The notes under the pieces: generated by a model | Databases searched by the model: none | Told to the model about the DNA's origin: nothing | What the model saw: only the letters and a program-made list of their open reading frames with translations | Shown here: positions 6,958 through 14,745 of the stretch, one piece after another | Numbering within the stretch: the first letter of the stretch is position 1 | Layout of the letters: every line of letters begins with the position of its first letter | Translations under genes and position numbers: made by a program | NCBI GenBank assembly: GCA_038214535.1 | Contig: JBBQRS010000038.1 | Location: 1 to 40,212, forward strand | Source: JBBQRS01 sp038214535 | GTDB lineage: Bacteria > Chloroflexota > Anaerolineae > CG2-30-64-16 | Reading direction: 5' to 3' | DNA length: 40,212 nt

Positions 6958-8244
6958 TTACGTCTTCGTCCCTGCTCGTCCGGCGACGTAGGGGATGGTC
7001 TGCGGGCCTTCGGGCAAGATGCAGATGGTCGCGTTCGGCCCATACCGTTCGCGCAACATGCCAACCGTCGCCCGGATGTCGGGACACGGCGCAAGCAGCG
7101 CCGCGCGGATTTGCGCGTCCGTCAGGTTGGTGGTGTGTACGTAGACATCGGCCTTGAGTTGAATCTGCGCCTGGATTTGCGCCTGCCATTGGTCTTGTTT
7201 CTCAAAGTCCGGCGCGTTGATGGTGTCCAGCAGTTGTTGTGGGCTGTCGGCGTCGCGCAGTAGTTGGCCGTAAAGCCCGTGATCGGGGATGCCGTCCCAG
7301 CAATCGGCGGCGATGATGATCGCGCCGCCCGGTTTGACCACCTGCGCCGCGGCGCTCATCCCCTTAACTGCCTGATAGAGGTTGAGGTCCAACGGATAGC
7401 CGGAATTGGTAGTAATCACGATGTCGAACGGCGCGGGGACGGGCGCCATTGCGGTCTGCTTTGCGAAGGCGCAGCCCGCCGCGTGCGCCCGTTCGAGGTC
7501 GCCCGCAAACACGCCGGTGATCGCCTTGTCGCGGTTGAGGGTCACGTTGACCAGGAACGTGTCGCCCGCCATGTGCGCGACCTCCATCACCTCTTCCCAG
7601 ATGGGGTTGCCGTGCGTCACGCCCCAGGTCGCGTGCGGATCGCCGATCATCGTCGCATCGTGGTTGCCCAGCACTGTGCGCTGGCCCGCCATGCCGGGCA
7701 TCAATGCCTTGCCGCCGCCGGAGAAACCGGCGAAGAAATGCGGCTCGATGAAACCGGTGAGGATTTTGATATTACATGCCGCGAGCTCACGGTTAAGCCG
7801 GACCTGGTGTCCGCGCCGGGTGACGCCCAGGCCGACTTGCGTCTCCGCGTCGAACGCATCGTTCTGCACCACGCGGTATTCGTCTGCCAGCCCCCCGATC
7901 ATCCCGCGCAGCTCGGCCTCGGTGTTGGGGCGGTGCGTGCCCAGCGCGTTGAACAGAGTGATCTGCTCACGCGGGACGTGGCTCAACTCGCCCAGCACCG
8001 CCGGCAGGATCAGTTCATGCGGGGTGGGGCGGGTGATGTCCGAGAAGACCACGCCGACGTGATAGCGCGGCTGCACAACATCGCGCAGGGGCGGCGTGCC
8101 CATCGGTTGACATAAAGCAACGGTCAGCGCCGCGCGGGGGTCGGGCAGCGGCGGTTGGAAGCGTGGCTCGACCCCCGTCACGTCCCAATCGTCCGGCAGG
8201 TCAAGCCACAGCCCCGACTTGCCATAGGCCAGCTTGATGCGCAT
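6958..8244 (-). CDS. LarA-like nickel-pincer hydroxyacid racemase/epimerase (DUF2088)
   Basis: A 428-residue LarA homologue. The functional residues of lactate racemase line up with constant small offsets: D69 and R72 (SDITRPTP), H104 (GTHRPNTEAE), H169 and K179 (EPHFFAGFSGGGKALMPG), H195 (GNHDATM), Q291 and K294 (LYQAVKG), matching LarA D72, R75, H108, H174, K184, H200, Q295 and K298 as I recall them. K179 would carry the thioamide-linked nickel-pincer nucleotide and the two histidines would act as bases. LarA homologues racemise or epimerise C2 of alpha-hydroxy acids, including aldonates. The gene abuts the iron-ADH (TGA directly followed by ATG), implying translational coupling. LarB, LarC and LarE, needed to make the cofactor, are not in the window. 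Substrate here is probably a sugar acid. Confidence 0.85.
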   Translation of the reverse strand: MRIKLAYGKSGLWLDLPDDWDVTGVEPRFQPPLPDPRAALTVALCQPMGTPPLRDVVQPRYHVGVVFSDITRPTPHELILPAVLGELSHVPREQITLFNALGTHRPNTEAELRGMIGGLADEYRVVQNDAFDAETQVGLGVTRRGHQVRLNRELAACNIKILTGFIEPHFFAGFSGGGKALMPGMAGQRTVLGNHDATMIGDPHATWGVTHGNPIWEEVMEVAHMAGDTFLVNVTLNRDKAITGVFAGDLERAHAAGCAFAKQTAMAPVPAPFDIVITTNSGYPLDLNLYQAVKGMSAAAQVVKPGGAIIIAADCWDGIPDHGLYGQLLRDADSPQQLLDTINAPDFEKQDQWQAQIQAQIQLKADVYVHTTNLTDAQIRAALLAPCPDIRATVGMLRERYGPNATICILPEGPQTIPYVAGRAGTKT

Positions 8245-9516
8245 TCAGGCCACGTTCTTGATCGTGCTGAGGTCGCCGGTCTGCGCCGCTTCCAGCACCG
8301 GCCCCATATATTCGTCCACCATCTCGGTGGTCATGGCGACGGGCATGTTTTCCAGCTTGCTGCGGAGTTGCGGGTTCTTGGCCGCGGCCAACGCCCGCGC
8401 GATGTGCTCGTCGGTGAAGCCGGGCACATCGGCGAGGCGGGTGGGGAAGCCGGCGGCCTGCTCGAATGCGATCATCGCCCCGGCCACTGCCAGCCCCAGC
8501 TCGCGACCCTGAAGCTGATCCAGGTCGGCGTCGAGATAACCGGCGTCGCGATAAATGCCTCCCACCAGGCGCAGCGGCCCCTCGATTTCCGGGGCGAAGA
8601 AGACGGTCCAGTAGGGATTGAGCATCCCACAGGCCCGGCCATGTGGCAGCACGTCAACCAGCGAAAAGCTGGTGAGGTGCGCGCCGTTGGTGCCGCCGAT
8701 CATGATGGCATAGCCGCCCAGGTCGGTGGCCAGCCCCAGCGCCTCGCGGCCCATCGCGTCCTGCGGATCGGCCATGACGCGCGGCAGGTGATTCACGATG
8801 AGCCGGATGCCCTCGCCCGCGACCTCCGCCGCCCGTGCGTACTCCGGCTTGCCCACCGCGGAATAGAGCACCTCAAGGCTGTGCGAGATGCCATCGAGCG
8901 CGCCGTCGGCGGTGAGGGCTGGGGGCGCGTCGAAGCTGACTTCATAATCGAACACCGGGCGCTGCGGCACGATGGCCGGGTCTACGATCAGCTTCTTCTG
9001 ACCGGTCTCCACGTCGGTGATGTTGGAATACTTGGTGAGGTGCGCGGCGGAGCTGGCCGCCGTTTGAATCGCGACGTGCGGCGTGAGCGACTTCCCCGTC
9101 CGTTCCAGCGCCCCCGTCACCAGCCCGGTTCCGAAGTAGTCTTCGATGCTGCCGCCCAGGGTGCGCAACACCTCCGCCGCTTTCACCGCGTCAATGGTGC
9201 TGCCGCCGCCAAAGCTGACGATCACGTCGGGGTTCGTGCGGATCAGGAACTCGGTGATGCGCGCCAGGTCTTCGCGCGGCGCGTTGGGCGCGGCGCCCTC
9301 CGTTTCACCCACGATGGTCACACCGGCGTCGCGCAACGCAGCGCGGATCGTATCCATGTAGCACTCGCAGCCGGGGAACTGGCAGCCGATGAACGCCGCT
9401 CGTTTGCCCAGCGTCGCCGTCACTGCGCCGACTTGCGGCAATACACCCAGGCCGTGCAGATACGTGTCGCCTTTGAAATCATGCAGTAGTTTTTGCGCTT
9501 GCTTGGAATTGCTCAT
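8245..9516 (-). CDS. Iron-containing alcohol dehydrogenase family protein
   Basis: A 423-residue group-III dehydrogenase. The NAD(P)-binding GGGS motif is at 103-106 (VSFGGGSTIDAVKA) and all four metal ligands are present: D208 and H212 (DGALDGISHSLE), H280 (GTNGAH) and H292 (VLPHGRACGMLNPYW). Such enzymes reversibly oxidise alcohols or reduce carbonyls; some act on polyol and sugar-acid intermediates. The start at 9516 follows AGGAGA by seven bases; the longer frame upstream runs into an interspersed repeat and is rejected. It is the second gene of the operon, after a 116-base gap that contains repeat copy B. Which alcohol it oxidises is not visible; the neighbours suggest a hydroxy acid or ketose. 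Confidence 0.85.
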   Translation of the reverse strand: MSNSKQAQKLLHDFKGDTYLHGLGVLPQVGAVTATLGKRAAFIGCQFPGCECYMDTIRAALRDAGVTIVGETEGAAPNAPREDLARITEFLIRTNPDVIVSFGGGSTIDAVKAAEVLRTLGGSIEDYFGTGLVTGALERTGKSLTPHVAIQTAASSAAHLTKYSNITDVETGQKKLIVDPAIVPQRPVFDYEVSFDAPPALTADGALDGISHSLEVLYSAVGKPEYARAAEVAGEGIRLIVNHLPRVMADPQDAMGREALGLATDLGGYAIMIGGTNGAHLTSFSLVDVLPHGRACGMLNPYWTVFFAPEIEGPLRLVGGIYRDAGYLDADLDQLQGRELGLAVAGAMIAFEQAAGFPTRLADVPGFTDEHIARALAAAKNPQLRSKLENMPVAMTTEMVDEYMGPVLEAAQTGDLSTIKNVA

Positions 9517-9544
9517 TGGTTTCTCCTGTGTTCCCTGAATATCC

Positions 9545-9621
9545 ATCCGAAGACTGGTAGTTTGGCCCCTTGCGGACGCCCGCGACGGGCACAAGGCCCT
9601 ATACTACGGGAATTTGCGGAT
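9545..9621 (-). repeat. Interspersed palindromic repeat, copy B
   Basis: A second copy of the element at 1658-1740, in the opposite orientation. Ends are ATCCG (9545-9549) and CGGAT (9617-9621); 9584-9608 is identical over 25 bases to the complement of 1674-1698. It fills most of the gap between the Gfo/Idh/MocA gene and the iron-ADH gene, so the operon transcript would contain its hairpin, which could act as an attenuator or a stability element. Confidence 0.7.
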
Positions 9622-9632
9622 TCTTGATCAAA

Positions 9633-10742
9633 TCATTCAACAGGGCAGTCGTTATCATCAATATAGATCACCCGGTTCTCCGTTGCTGATTCGTAGGCGC
9701 GTTGCACCAGCCGGACGGTTTTGAGATTGTCCTCGCCGGTCGTCTCCGCTTCTGCGTCGCCGGTCAGCGCGGCAAGCAGGTTCGCGTTGCAGGGCACGAT
9801 GCTCGAATGCACCACGGCATAATCCGGGTCGGCCCAGGCATAACGCGGCGGCGGCACGCGGCGCGCGAACGTGCCCGCATCCGTCGTCAGGCGCAGCCAG
9901 AAATCGGGCGCCAGTTCGACTGTGCCGTCAGTCCCTTCGATGTAGAAGAGGGGTTGCGGAAACTGCTCATCCTCGGTGCGCGTGGAGTAACTCATGTCGC
10001 AGTTGCAAATGACGTGTTCGTCCTCCACATCCGCTGGGATACTTCCCGACTTCGTGGGGATACAACGCAATACGGCGCTCGCCACGTCCTCGCCGACGAT
10101 ATCGGGTCGGGTGCGATGGGTCTGACAATAGATGCTCGCCGGCTCACCGAAGAAGAAGCGCGCCAGGTCGAATACGTGGCTACCCACATCGGCCAGCGCC
10201 AGCCGGTCAAGTTGCTTCAGCATCGGCTGGTTCTCGAACACGAACGGCTTGTAGAACACGAACTGGATGCGGGCGCGGAACGGGCGGCCGATCTGACCCG
10301 AATCCACGACCTGTTTCAGCTCGCGGATGGGCGTCTGCCAGCGGAAGTTCTCGTGGATGAAGAAGGGCGTCTCCGTCGCGCGGCAGGCATTCACCATGCT
10401 GCACGCGGTCGCGAAATCGGACGCCATCGGCTTCTGGCAGATCACCGGGACACGATACTGCGCGGCCAGTTGGACCAGCGGCGCGTGCGCCGGGACTTCG
10501 GTGATGATGTCCACGAAATCGAGTTCTTCGTTGCGGAATAGCGCCTCGGCGTCATCGTACACGCGCGGCGGCGCCGCGCCCCAGACATCGGTCACGCGCC
10601 CGGCCATCGTTTCGGCCTTGCCGCGCGTCCGGTTGTACAGGGCGACCAGCTCGACCCCTCCCACCTCGAACCAGGCCGGAATCTGGAAATTGGCCCAGAA
10701 GCCGGTTCCCAGCACCGCGAACTTGAGTCTTTCTTGGCTCAT
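9633..10742 (-). CDS. Gfo/Idh/MocA-family sugar dehydrogenase
   Basis: A 369-residue NAD(P)-dependent oxidoreductase. The N-terminal Rossmann motif is GTGFWA (12-17); the catalytic lysine lies in CQKPMAS (K104; QKP instead of the usual EKP), and the substrate-domain motif DVGSHVFDLARF supplies H189 and D192. The stretch HENFRWQTPIREL is typical of the branch that oxidises free aldoses. It is the first gene of the minus-strand operon and so would catalyse the entry step, aldose to lactone, with the lactonase at the operon end hydrolysing the product. The known D-apiose dehydrogenase (ApsD) belongs to this superfamily, which makes apiose the leading guess, but the superfamily is broad. The promoter lies about 220 bases upstream. 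Confidence 0.85.
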   Translation of the reverse strand: MSQERLKFAVLGTGFWANFQIPAWFEVGGVELVALYNRTRGKAETMAGRVTDVWGAAPPRVYDDAEALFRNEELDFVDIITEVPAHAPLVQLAAQYRVPVICQKPMASDFATACSMVNACRATETPFFIHENFRWQTPIRELKQVVDSGQIGRPFRARIQFVFYKPFVFENQPMLKQLDRLALADVGSHVFDLARFFFGEPASIYCQTHRTRPDIVGEDVASAVLRCIPTKSGSIPADVEDEHVICNCDMSYSTRTEDEQFPQPLFYIEGTDGTVELAPDFWLRLTTDAGTFARRVPPPRYAWADPDYAVVHSSIVPCNANLLAALTGDAEAETTGEDNLKTVRLVQRAYESATENRVIYIDDNDCPVE

Positions 10743-10926
10743 GGTGGCAAATCCTATCGTCTCCTTGCTGTTTGCTCGACGGCGGGATAAGGTTGCGCCG
10801 CAAGAAGGTTTTACTGAAATGTCCGGCGTGTTCGGGGCGCTGCTGCATGGCCTCGCCCGCGATTGCTAGATCGCCGCGCGACGGCATGGCGTCCGTGATG
10901 CGCTGTTGATCGGGCGCGCTGGTCAC

Positions 10927-10939
10927 GCTATCAGATAGC
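10927..10939. promoter_or_regulatory. 13-base palindrome, possible operator
   Basis: GCTATC-A-GATAGC is a perfect dyad with 6-base arms, about 20 bases downstream of the predicted transcription start of the sugar-acid operon. Its place suits a repressor roadblock. No dedicated regulator for this operon is in the window. The rest of the leader (10743-10926) shows nothing I recognise. Confidence 0.35.
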
Positions 10940-10965
10940 CATCATGCATTGGAGACCGTCTTGTC

Positions 10966-10993
10966 ATTGTAACCAAGTCAAGATGAGTGTCAA
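10966..10993 (-). promoter_or_regulatory. Predicted promoter of the sugar-acid operon
   Basis: On the minus strand, a perfect TTGACA (10993-10988) and TACAAT (10971-10966, five of six) are separated by 16 bases. Transcription would begin near 10959 and read Gfo/Idh/MocA, iron-ADH, LarA-like, TIM barrel and lactonase genes. It is divergent from the transporter promoter at 11261-11288. Confidence 0.65.
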
Positions 10994-11010
10994 GGATGCA
11001 GCGTCGCAGC

Positions 11011-11189
11011 CAGGAATTCCAAATGTAGCTTGTCATGCTGAACGGAGTCCCTAAAGGGAGGCCTGCGGCTCTGAAGCATCTCGGCCTCACAAACCAGAGA
11101 TTCTTCGTTGGAGTCACGCCATAACGAATGTCTGAAGGTCAACCCACTCAGAATGACACCCCGTGTCGTGCCTACATTGGGAATTCCTG
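11011..11189. repeat. MITE-like element with nested inverted ends
   Basis: Outer arms of 18 bases (11011-11028 and 11172-11189, both containing CAGGAATTCC and ATGTAG when read inward) are reverse complements at 17 of 18 positions. Inside them lies a second inverted pair, TGTCATGCTGA (11031-11041) facing the complement of TGTCATTCTGA (11148-11158). The 179-base element sits between the two divergent promoters and holds no convincing gene. A sequence matching one outer arm at 16 of 17 bases occurs at 122-138, suggesting a dispersed family. Confidence 0.6.
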
Positions 11190-11260
11190 CGTCGCCGCTG
11201 CCGACCTTGGTGGCGGCGCGAATCGGCGCAGCGGCCGAGACCGCCAGACTGGCAACATGC

Positions 11261-11288
11261 TTGACATTCGTTTTCATGCTGTTATAAT
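11261..11288 (+). promoter_or_regulatory. Predicted promoter of the ABC transporter operon
   Basis: TTGACA (11261-11266) and TATAAT (11283-11288), both perfect, 16 bases apart. Transcription would start near 11295, leaving a leader of about 95 bases before the AGGAGG at 11381-11386. A degenerate dyad, TGACATTCGTTTTCA (11262-11276), fills the spacer and loosely resembles LacI-family operators, a possible repressor site. Confidence 0.75.
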
Positions 11289-11391
11289 TTCATTGGAAGG
11301 TGAGCTACAGATCAGGATTAACATTCATCTTCTGGGTGCATCTTCTGTGTTTCAGGGCCACGACTAGCTCATTCACAAACAGGAGGAAGCA

Positions 11392-12801
11392 ATGAGGATT
11401 CTTCGTCATCAAACCCGACGGCAATTTCTGCAGGCTGCCGGCATCGCAACCGGCGCTTTGACAATTGCCGCCTGTGTCCCCGCCGCCGCCCCGCCCGCGC
11501 CGGCTCAGGAAGCGCCGGCTGAACAGCCGGTGACAGAAGCTGAGGCGCCCGCCGCACCGGCGGCTGAGGCGGTGACTCTGCGCTATCGGACATGGCACAG
11601 CCCCGAAGCCTCTCTGGGCGACAAGGCCTGGTTTGACTGGCTCTCCGAGAACTATCCCAACGATTCAGGCGGGACTCAGATCCAGTACGAGTTCCTCGGT
11701 TTTGGTGCAGAGTATTTGCAAAAGGCGCTGGCCGATTCGGCAGCCGGCAGCCCCGTTGACCTGTTGCACTCTTCGATCATCTGGGCGCGCGAGCTGTACG
11801 ATCGCGGCGTGCTCCTCGACCTCAATCCCTACATCGCCAACGTGCCTGCGCTCGCGCCGGATCAGTTCTTCGGCGAGGCGACCAACCTCTATCGCTCGAA
11901 GGCGAACACCTATTACGGCGTACCCTGGGAAGGTCCGGACTCCGGCATCATCGCCATCAACTCGAAGTTGGCGCAAGAGGCCGGGATAGACCCGAAGGGC
12001 GAGAGCATCAAGACGTGGGATGATTTCGTAGAAGCCGCCAAGGCCATGACGAAGACGGAAGGCGATGAGATTACGCAGGCCGGCTTCCTGGTTTCGACCT
12101 TCAGCTACATAGAACTGTTTGCCTCCTGGATCTACTCCAACGGCGGCACGATGAGCAACGAGGACTTCACCGAACCAACCTTCAACACGAAGAACGGCGA
12201 AGAAGTGCTGCAAAAAGAGTACGATCTGCTTAATACGCACAAAGTCTCCTTCCCGCCGTCACCGGATCGCCAGGATAGCCAACTCTTCATGCAGGGCAAG
12301 GTGGGTATGATCTACGCCGGTACCTGGTCAACGGCTGAGTTCTCGGGCGCCGCGCCCGAAGGCTTCGAATTCTGGTATATGCTGTTCCCGCAAGGCCCCT
12401 CGGGAACCAAACCCTCCGCCACCACCTGGTCGAATATGTTCACATTGCCCAAGCAGGGCAAGCAGCTCGATCAGGCTTTCGATCTGATGAAGTACTGCAC
12501 GACGCCGCCGGTGGTCGTCAAGCGTTTCGAACTCTCCACCCGCACGACGCCCATCAAGGCGCTTTTCGACAGCCCTGCGTGGCAGGAGGTGCTAGGGACA
12601 GCGCCGCAGCGCGAAATCACCACCAGGGCAGCGGAAGCGGGCAACATCTATCCTTACTTCCCGTTCTTTGAGGAAGCCAACAACGCCATTGGGCCGGAAC
12701 TGGAAAAGGCCATTCTGGGTCAAGTGGAAATCCCGGCGGCATTGCAGGAAGCCGAGAACAAGGTTAAAGAAGTTATCACCCGCCGGACATCCGGCTCTTA
12801 A
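11392..12801 (+). CDS. ABC sugar transporter, substrate-binding lipoprotein (Tat)
   Basis: A 469-residue family-1 extracellular solute-binding protein. The N-terminus has a Tat-type motif (TRRQFLQAAG) and a lipobox TIAAC with C28 as the lipidated residue, followed by a low-complexity Ala/Pro/Glu linker (29-62) and the binding domain (VTLRYRTWHSPEASLGDKAW, SPVDLLHSSIIWARELYDRG, YYGVPWEGPDSGIIAINSKL). Folded export by Tat followed by membrane anchoring is usual in Chloroflexota binding proteins. Consensus promoter and AGGAGG precede it. It leads an operon with two permeases. Aromatic residues (W, Y) around the predicted cleft fit a carbohydrate ligand; the exact sugar is unknown, but the adjacent catabolic genes suggest a plant-wall sugar or oligosaccharide. 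Confidence 0.9.
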   Translation: MRILRHQTRRQFLQAAGIATGALTIAACVPAAAPPAPAQEAPAEQPVTEAEAPAAPAAEAVTLRYRTWHSPEASLGDKAWFDWLSENYPNDSGGTQIQYEFLGFGAEYLQKALADSAAGSPVDLLHSSIIWARELYDRGVLLDLNPYIANVPALAPDQFFGEATNLYRSKANTYYGVPWEGPDSGIIAINSKLAQEAGIDPKGESIKTWDDFVEAAKAMTKTEGDEITQAGFLVSTFSYIELFASWIYSNGGTMSNEDFTEPTFNTKNGEEVLQKEYDLLNTHKVSFPPSPDRQDSQLFMQGKVGMIYAGTWSTAEFSGAAPEGFEFWYMLFPQGPSGTKPSATTWSNMFTLPKQGKQLDQAFDLMKYCTTPPVVVKRFELSTRTTPIKALFDSPAWQEVLGTAPQREITTRAAEAGNIYPYFPFFEEANNAIGPELEKAILGQVEIPAALQEAENKVKEVITRRTSGS

Positions 12802-12850
12802 GCGGAACGACGGCCACAACTGGCCGGCTGTTCTGGCTTGACCGGCGTTC

Positions 12851-12890
12851 ACAGGGGCGAAACCTGAAGTTCGAACCGTTTCGCCCCTGT
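12851..12890 (+). terminator. Intra-operon hairpin after the binding-protein gene
   Basis: ACAGGGGCGAAAC (12851-12863) pairs perfectly with GTTTCGCCCCTGT (12878-12890), loop 14 bases. There is no U-run. Such hairpins between a binding protein and its permeases usually stabilise the upstream message or partly stop transcription, giving more binding protein than permease. Confidence 0.6.
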
Positions 12891-12932
12891 ATCCCCCCGG
12901 CCCTGTGGGACAACGTCATTGGGAGAGCAGGC

Positions 12933-13838
12933 ATGGAAGAACCCACTTACAAACGCCGCTCGTGGGCGCAGCAGCCCAGTAAATGGATCTCGGGTTACTT
13001 ATTCGCCGGCCCCGCGATCATCTTGATTGTCATCTTCTCGCTGGTCGCCATCGCGTTTTCGTTGTACGTCAGCTTTTTTGACTACGACATCATTTCTCCT
13101 AACCGGCCGTTTATCGGCTTAAGTAATTACAAAGAGGCGCTCTTCAGAGATAAGCTCTTTCTTAAGTCCTTCAAAAATACGGCGCTCTACGTGATCGGCG
13201 TCGTACCGGGGATCACGATCACGGCCTTCCTGCTGGCATTGGCCGGGCATAAAGTGCGTTGGGGGCGTGACGCGTTTCGCACGATCTATTTCTTGCCCTC
13301 GATTACGCCCGCGGTCGCCATGGCGTTGGTATGGGTGTGGCTATACAGCCCCAAGGGAATGATCAATCAGGCGCTTTCGATGATCGGGGTGCAGGGCCCG
13401 AACTGGTTGATGAACACTCGGTGGGCGATGCCGTCCGTCATTGTGATGAGTGTCTGGATGAGCGTCGGATACTACACGGTGATCTATCTGGCAGGCATGG
13501 CCGATATCCCCAATGAGTTTTACGATGCGGCGCGCGTGGATGGCGCGAATGCCTGGCAGGAGATCCGTCACGTCACGATGCCCCTGCTGCGTAACGTCAC
13601 CTCGTTTGTCACTGTGACGCTGGGTATTTTCGCATTTCAGGTCTTCACCCAGGTGTATATTATGACCAAGGGCGGACCCGGCGACGCCACCGTGACCCTG
13701 CAATTGCTGATCTTCCGGAACGGTTTTCAGTATTTCCGCATGGGTTATGCTGCGGCGATCTCGTGGCTACTCTTCATTGTGATCTTTGTATTAGCCCTGA
13801 TCCAACTGCGTGGCTATCGTTCGCAGCAGTTGTTCTAA
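12933..13838 (+). CDS. ABC sugar transporter permease (MalF/UgpA type)
   Basis: A 301-residue inner-membrane permease with about six transmembrane segments, the first at roughly residues 20-45 (YLFAGPAIILIVIFSLVAIA). The cytoplasmic EAA loop that docks on the ATPase is EFYDAARVDGANAWQEIRHV followed by TMPLLRN, near residues 195-220. The ending LIQLRGYRSQQLF is typical of this subfamily. GGGAGAG precedes the ATG by about six bases. It pairs with the next gene to form the channel. No ATPase gene is linked, so a shared MsmX/UgpC-like ATPase encoded elsewhere probably powers it. Confidence 0.92.
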   Translation: MEEPTYKRRSWAQQPSKWISGYLFAGPAIILIVIFSLVAIAFSLYVSFFDYDIISPNRPFIGLSNYKEALFRDKLFLKSFKNTALYVIGVVPGITITAFLLALAGHKVRWGRDAFRTIYFLPSITPAVAMALVWVWLYSPKGMINQALSMIGVQGPNWLMNTRWAMPSVIVMSVWMSVGYYTVIYLAGMADIPNEFYDAARVDGANAWQEIRHVTMPLLRNVTSFVTVTLGIFAFQVFTQVYIMTKGGPGDATVTLQLLIFRNGFQYFRMGYAAAISWLLFIVIFVLALIQLRGYRSQQLF

Positions 13839-13850
13839 AAGGCGACATCC

Positions 13851-14738
13851 ATGACTCAAATCATCACAGATGTAACCGCGCCGGTTAGCGCTGTAACTCC
13901 AACCGAAAAGACGCGCCGAAAGATTAGCGTGCGCACGATTCTGATCTACGCGCTGATGATCCTCATTGCCATTACGATGTTGTTCCCTTACTACTGGATG
14001 GCGATCAGTTCGGTTAAGGGGCCGCGCGGTTTCACGGCCGACCCTTATTCCCTGATTCCCAGGACATTCAGCCTTGAGTCGTTACAGTACGTGTGGGGCG
14101 CCGGGCACATTGGCCTGTATCTGAAAAATAGTCTGATCTACGCCTCGATTGTACTCGTTGTGCAGACGATGGTTAATGCGTTGGCGGCCTACGCCTTCGC
14201 ACGCATCGAATTTCCGGGACGTGATATCCTATTTCTGGCCGTCCTGGCGACGTTAATGTTACCCTACTCGGTGCTGCTGATCCCGACGTATCTGATTGTA
14301 TGGAAGGTGGGTCTGGCCAACACAATGGCCGGGGTCGTCATTCCGGGGTTTGCCAGCGCATACGGCATTTTCATGCTGCGTCAGTTTTTCTTGAACATTC
14401 CAATGGAGTTGGAAGATGCCGCGCGCATTGATGGGTGCAGCCGTATGCGTATCTTCTTCCAGATCATTTTGCCGCTGGCTAAACCGGCGCTCATTACCCT
14501 GGGGCTGTTCACGTTCATCGGCGTCTGGTCTGATTTCACTTGGCCGTTGGTCGTGCTGAGCGATTCGACCAAGTACCCGATTACGGTGGGGCTTTCGTTG
14601 TATCGTGACCAGCAGGTTCTCTATTACGACCGCACGTTTGCCGCCTCCATGTACGCCACGTTCCCGCTGATCATCATCTTCCTGATCGGCCAGAAGTACA
14701 TCATTGGCGGCATCAGCCTCACCGGGTTGAAGGGCTGA
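13851..14738 (+). CDS. ABC sugar transporter permease (MalG/UgpE type)
   Basis: A 295-residue permease, the partner of the preceding gene (12 bases apart). It has an unusually polar N-terminal tail (residues 1-28), then about six membrane segments beginning with ILIYALMILIAITMLFPYYW. The EAA loop is MELEDAARIDGCSRMRIFFQ followed by IILPLAKPAL (about residues 183-210). The last segment ends with the usual YIIGGISLTGLKG. The operon continues into the UroD-like gene seven bases on. Confidence 0.92.
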   Translation: MTQIITDVTAPVSAVTPTEKTRRKISVRTILIYALMILIAITMLFPYYWMAISSVKGPRGFTADPYSLIPRTFSLESLQYVWGAGHIGLYLKNSLIYASIVLVVQTMVNALAAYAFARIEFPGRDILFLAVLATLMLPYSVLLIPTYLIVWKVGLANTMAGVVIPGFASAYGIFMLRQFFLNIPMELEDAARIDGCSRMRIFFQIILPLAKPALITLGLFTFIGVWSDFTWPLVVLSDSTKYPITVGLSLYRDQQVLYYDRTFAASMYATFPLIIIFLIGQKYIIGGISLTGLKG

Positions 14739-14745
14739 GCCGGGG

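Noticed and set aside
8155..9489. Long plus-strand frame of 444 codons
   Set aside because: It is antisense to the iron-ADH and LarA genes, which carry complete motif sets; long antisense frames are expected in GC-rich coding DNA.
11262..11276. CcpA/LacI-like operator in the transporter promoter spacer
   Set aside because: The dyad is one base out of register from the usual TGnAAnCGnTTnCA form, so it is only mentioned with the promoter and not listed as a site.
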